From: Desulfobacteraceae bacterium
GTDB taxonomy: Bacteria; Desulfobacterota; Desulfobacteria; Desulfobacterales; Desulfosalsimonadaceae
DNA length: 6,065 bases
Assembly (NCBI GenBank): GCA_027353395.1
Contig: DAIEHU010000174.1
Span: 1-6,065 of the forward strand
Direction: 5' to 3'
Positions 4,908 to 6,065 of this stretch are shown here, piece after piece. The notes under the pieces are model-generated. The model was not told where the DNA came from, made no database searches, and worked only from the letters and a program-made list of their open reading frames with translations. Every line of letters starts with the position of its first letter. The stretch's first letter is position 1. Made by a program: the position numbers and the translations under genes.

Positions 4908-6065
4908 GGGAGACATCCTCTTGCGGAGACGGCTCTTCTTGGTGGGGGTGGGGCTTACCGGAAGCATCTGTTGTTCCGGGGATAACCACGCCAGGACGTA
5001 GCGTTTTGATCAGCTCATCCAGCTCCCGGCCCATGACCGTTTCTTTTTCGATCAGGAGCGCCGCAAGCTGATGCAGAATATCCATGTTTTCCGCAAGGAT
5101 CCGCTTTGCCTGGGTGTGGCTGCCCTTGACCATGTCGGCGATCTCCCTGTCAATCCGGCGGGCGGTTTCTTCCGAATAATCCCGGTGCTGGGCGATTTCC
5201 CGGCCCAGGAAAATCTGCTCATCCTGCTGGGCGAAGGACAGGGGGCCGATCTCATCGCTCATTCCCCAGGCCCGCACCATATAATTGGCGATTTTGGTGG
5301 CCTGCTTGATGTCATTGGAAGCGCCGGTGCTGATGCGGTTAAACACCAATTCCTCAGCGGCCCGGCCCCCCATGGCGACCGCCAGTTCGTTCAGTAACTG
5401 GTCCTTGTATTGAAAATCCTTTTCTTCCGGTAAAAACCAGGTAACGCCGGCGGCCCGGCCCCTGGGAATGATGGTGATCTTGTTGATGGTATCCGTGCCC
5501 GGCAGGAAACGGGCCACAATGGCGTGGCCGCCTTCGTGATAGGCCGTGTTCTTTTTGTCTTCATCCTTGATGACCTTGGATTTGCGCTCCAGCCCCATCA
5601 CGATTTTGTCCTTGGCGTCCTCAAAGTCTTCCATGGTCAGGCGTTCTTTTTCATTCTTGGCCGCAATCAAGGCGGCTTCGTTGACCATGTTTTCCAGATC
5701 GGCCCCGGAAAATCCGGGGGTTCCCTTGGCCAGTATTTCCGCATTGACATCCGGCCCGATGGGCGTTTTTTTGATGTAGACTTCAATAATGGCTTTTCTT
5801 CCCCGGATATCCGGCATGGACACCACCACCTGCCGGTCAAACCGGCCAGGCCTGAGCAGGGCCGGATCCAGCACATCCGGACGGTTGGTGGAGGCGATGA
5901 GAATGACCCCCTCGTTGGACTCAAACCCGTCCATTTCAACTAACAATTGGTTTAATGTCTGCTCCCGCTCATCGTGCCCGCCGCCAAGTCCCGCGCCGCG
6001 ATGCCGGCCCACCGCGTCGATTTCATCAATGAAAATCAAACAGGGCGCGTTTTTTTTGCCCTGGA
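4900..6065 (-). CDS. ftsH: ATP-dependent zinc metalloprotease FtsH (3' part, N-terminus outside window)
   Basis: FtsH is a hexameric inner-membrane AAA+ protease that degrades misfolded membrane proteins and short-lived regulators. The last 387 residues are visible; the N-terminal membrane segments and Walker A lie beyond the right edge. The frame runs unbroken through 6065 (QGKKNAPC precedes the Walker B LIFIDEID), so the TTG at 6039 is an internal codon, not a start. Further motifs are the second region of homology, with STNRPD and the arginine finger in RPGRFDR; the metalloprotease site HEGGH (bases 5538-5524), the family's HEAGH with Gly for Ala; and the third zinc ligand Asp in TGASNDIKQAT (codon 5313-5311). 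Next comes the helical protease C-terminus, ending in a low-complexity Pro/Glu/His tail. All expected active-site residues in the visible part are intact. The stop at 4902-4900 lies 8 nt inside folP, making ftsH the upstream member of an ftsH-folP-coaX operon. Confidence 0.97.
   Translation of the reverse strand, partial: QGKKNAPCLIFIDEIDAVGRHRGAGLGGGHDEREQTLNQLLVEMDGFESNEGVILIASTNRPDVLDPALLRPGRFDRQVVVSMPDIRGRKAIIEVYIKKTPIGPDVNAEILAKGTPGFSGADLENMVNEAALIAAKNEKERLTMEDFEDAKDKIVMGLERKSKVIKDEDKKNTAYHEGGHAIVARFLPGTDTINKITIIPRGRAAGVTWFLPEEKDFQYKDQLLNELAVAMGGRAAEELVFNRISTGASNDIKQATKIANYMVRAWGMSDEIGPLSFAQQDEQIFLGREIAQHRDYSEETARRIDREIADMVKGSHTQAKRILAENMDILHQLAALLIEKETVMGRELDELIKTLRPGVVIPGTTDASGKPHPHQEEPSPQEDVSHA
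4917..4922 (-). promoter_or_regulatory. Ribosome binding site deciding the folP start
   Basis: On the minus strand AAGAGG reads from 4922 to 4917 inside the end of ftsH. It is nine bases from the ATG at 4907 and directly abuts the ATG at 4916, so 4907 is the more likely initiation codon. Confidence 0.6.

Noticed and set aside
4908..4967. Longer FolP start at 4967 or 4916
   Set aside because: The 4967 start lies deep within ftsH without a ribosome site, and at 4916 AAGAGG abuts the ATG; 4907 has the better spacing.
5524..5538. HEGGH in FtsH as a damaged active site
   Set aside because: Both zinc-binding histidines and the catalytic Glu are kept; the Ala-to-Gly change is a tolerated variant of HExxH.
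6037..6039. TTG as a start codon for FtsH
   Set aside because: The frame continues upstream with typical FtsH residues (QGKKNAPC) to the window edge, so this TTG encodes an internal Leu.

Overview
The window looks like chromosomal DNA of a Desulfobacterota (former Deltaproteobacteria) relative, probably a sulfate-reducer-like member of Desulfobacterales. This is inferred from protein character: a divergent second PilT of a type I associate with that group, an MJ0042-type zinc ribbon at the N-terminus of a regulatory protein, and FtsH and FolP sequences of that flavour. By eye the base composition is moderate (roughly half G+C). I see no rRNA, tRNA, CRISPR array, insertion sequence, phage gene or attachment site. 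Coding density is very high; the only intergenic gap of any size is 95 bp.

The left half (1-3235, + strand) is a compact cluster tied to type IV pilus retraction. It holds a canonical PilT ATPase (18-1100); a second, divergent PilT/PilU-family ATPase (1196-2368); a small two-domain protein with a zinc ribbon and a degenerate receiver domain (2391-3065); and a 52-codon charged protein (3077-3235). The gaps between the last three are 22 and 11 bp, so they are probably co-transcribed. The two ATPases would depolymerise the pilus at the inner-membrane base. The zinc-ribbon/pseudo-receiver protein and the small protein are the unexplained members and might tune those ATPases; that link rests on position only.

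The right half (3232-6065, - strand) is a housekeeping operon read towards the middle: ftsH (3' part only, cut by the window edge), folP (dihydropteroate synthase) and coaX (type III pantothenate kinase). Each junction overlaps (8 nt for ftsH/folP, 1-4 nt for folP/coaX), which points to translational coupling. It joins membrane proteolysis with folate and coenzyme A synthesis, a neighbourhood also seen in Bacillus subtilis.

The two clusters converge tail to tail, and their stop codons share the same TTAA at 3232-3235 with no recognisable terminator between them. I found no dramatic new system. The most promising target is the four-gene pilus cluster, above all the zinc-ribbon/pseudo-receiver protein, whose expected phospho-acceptor aspartate is an asparagine.
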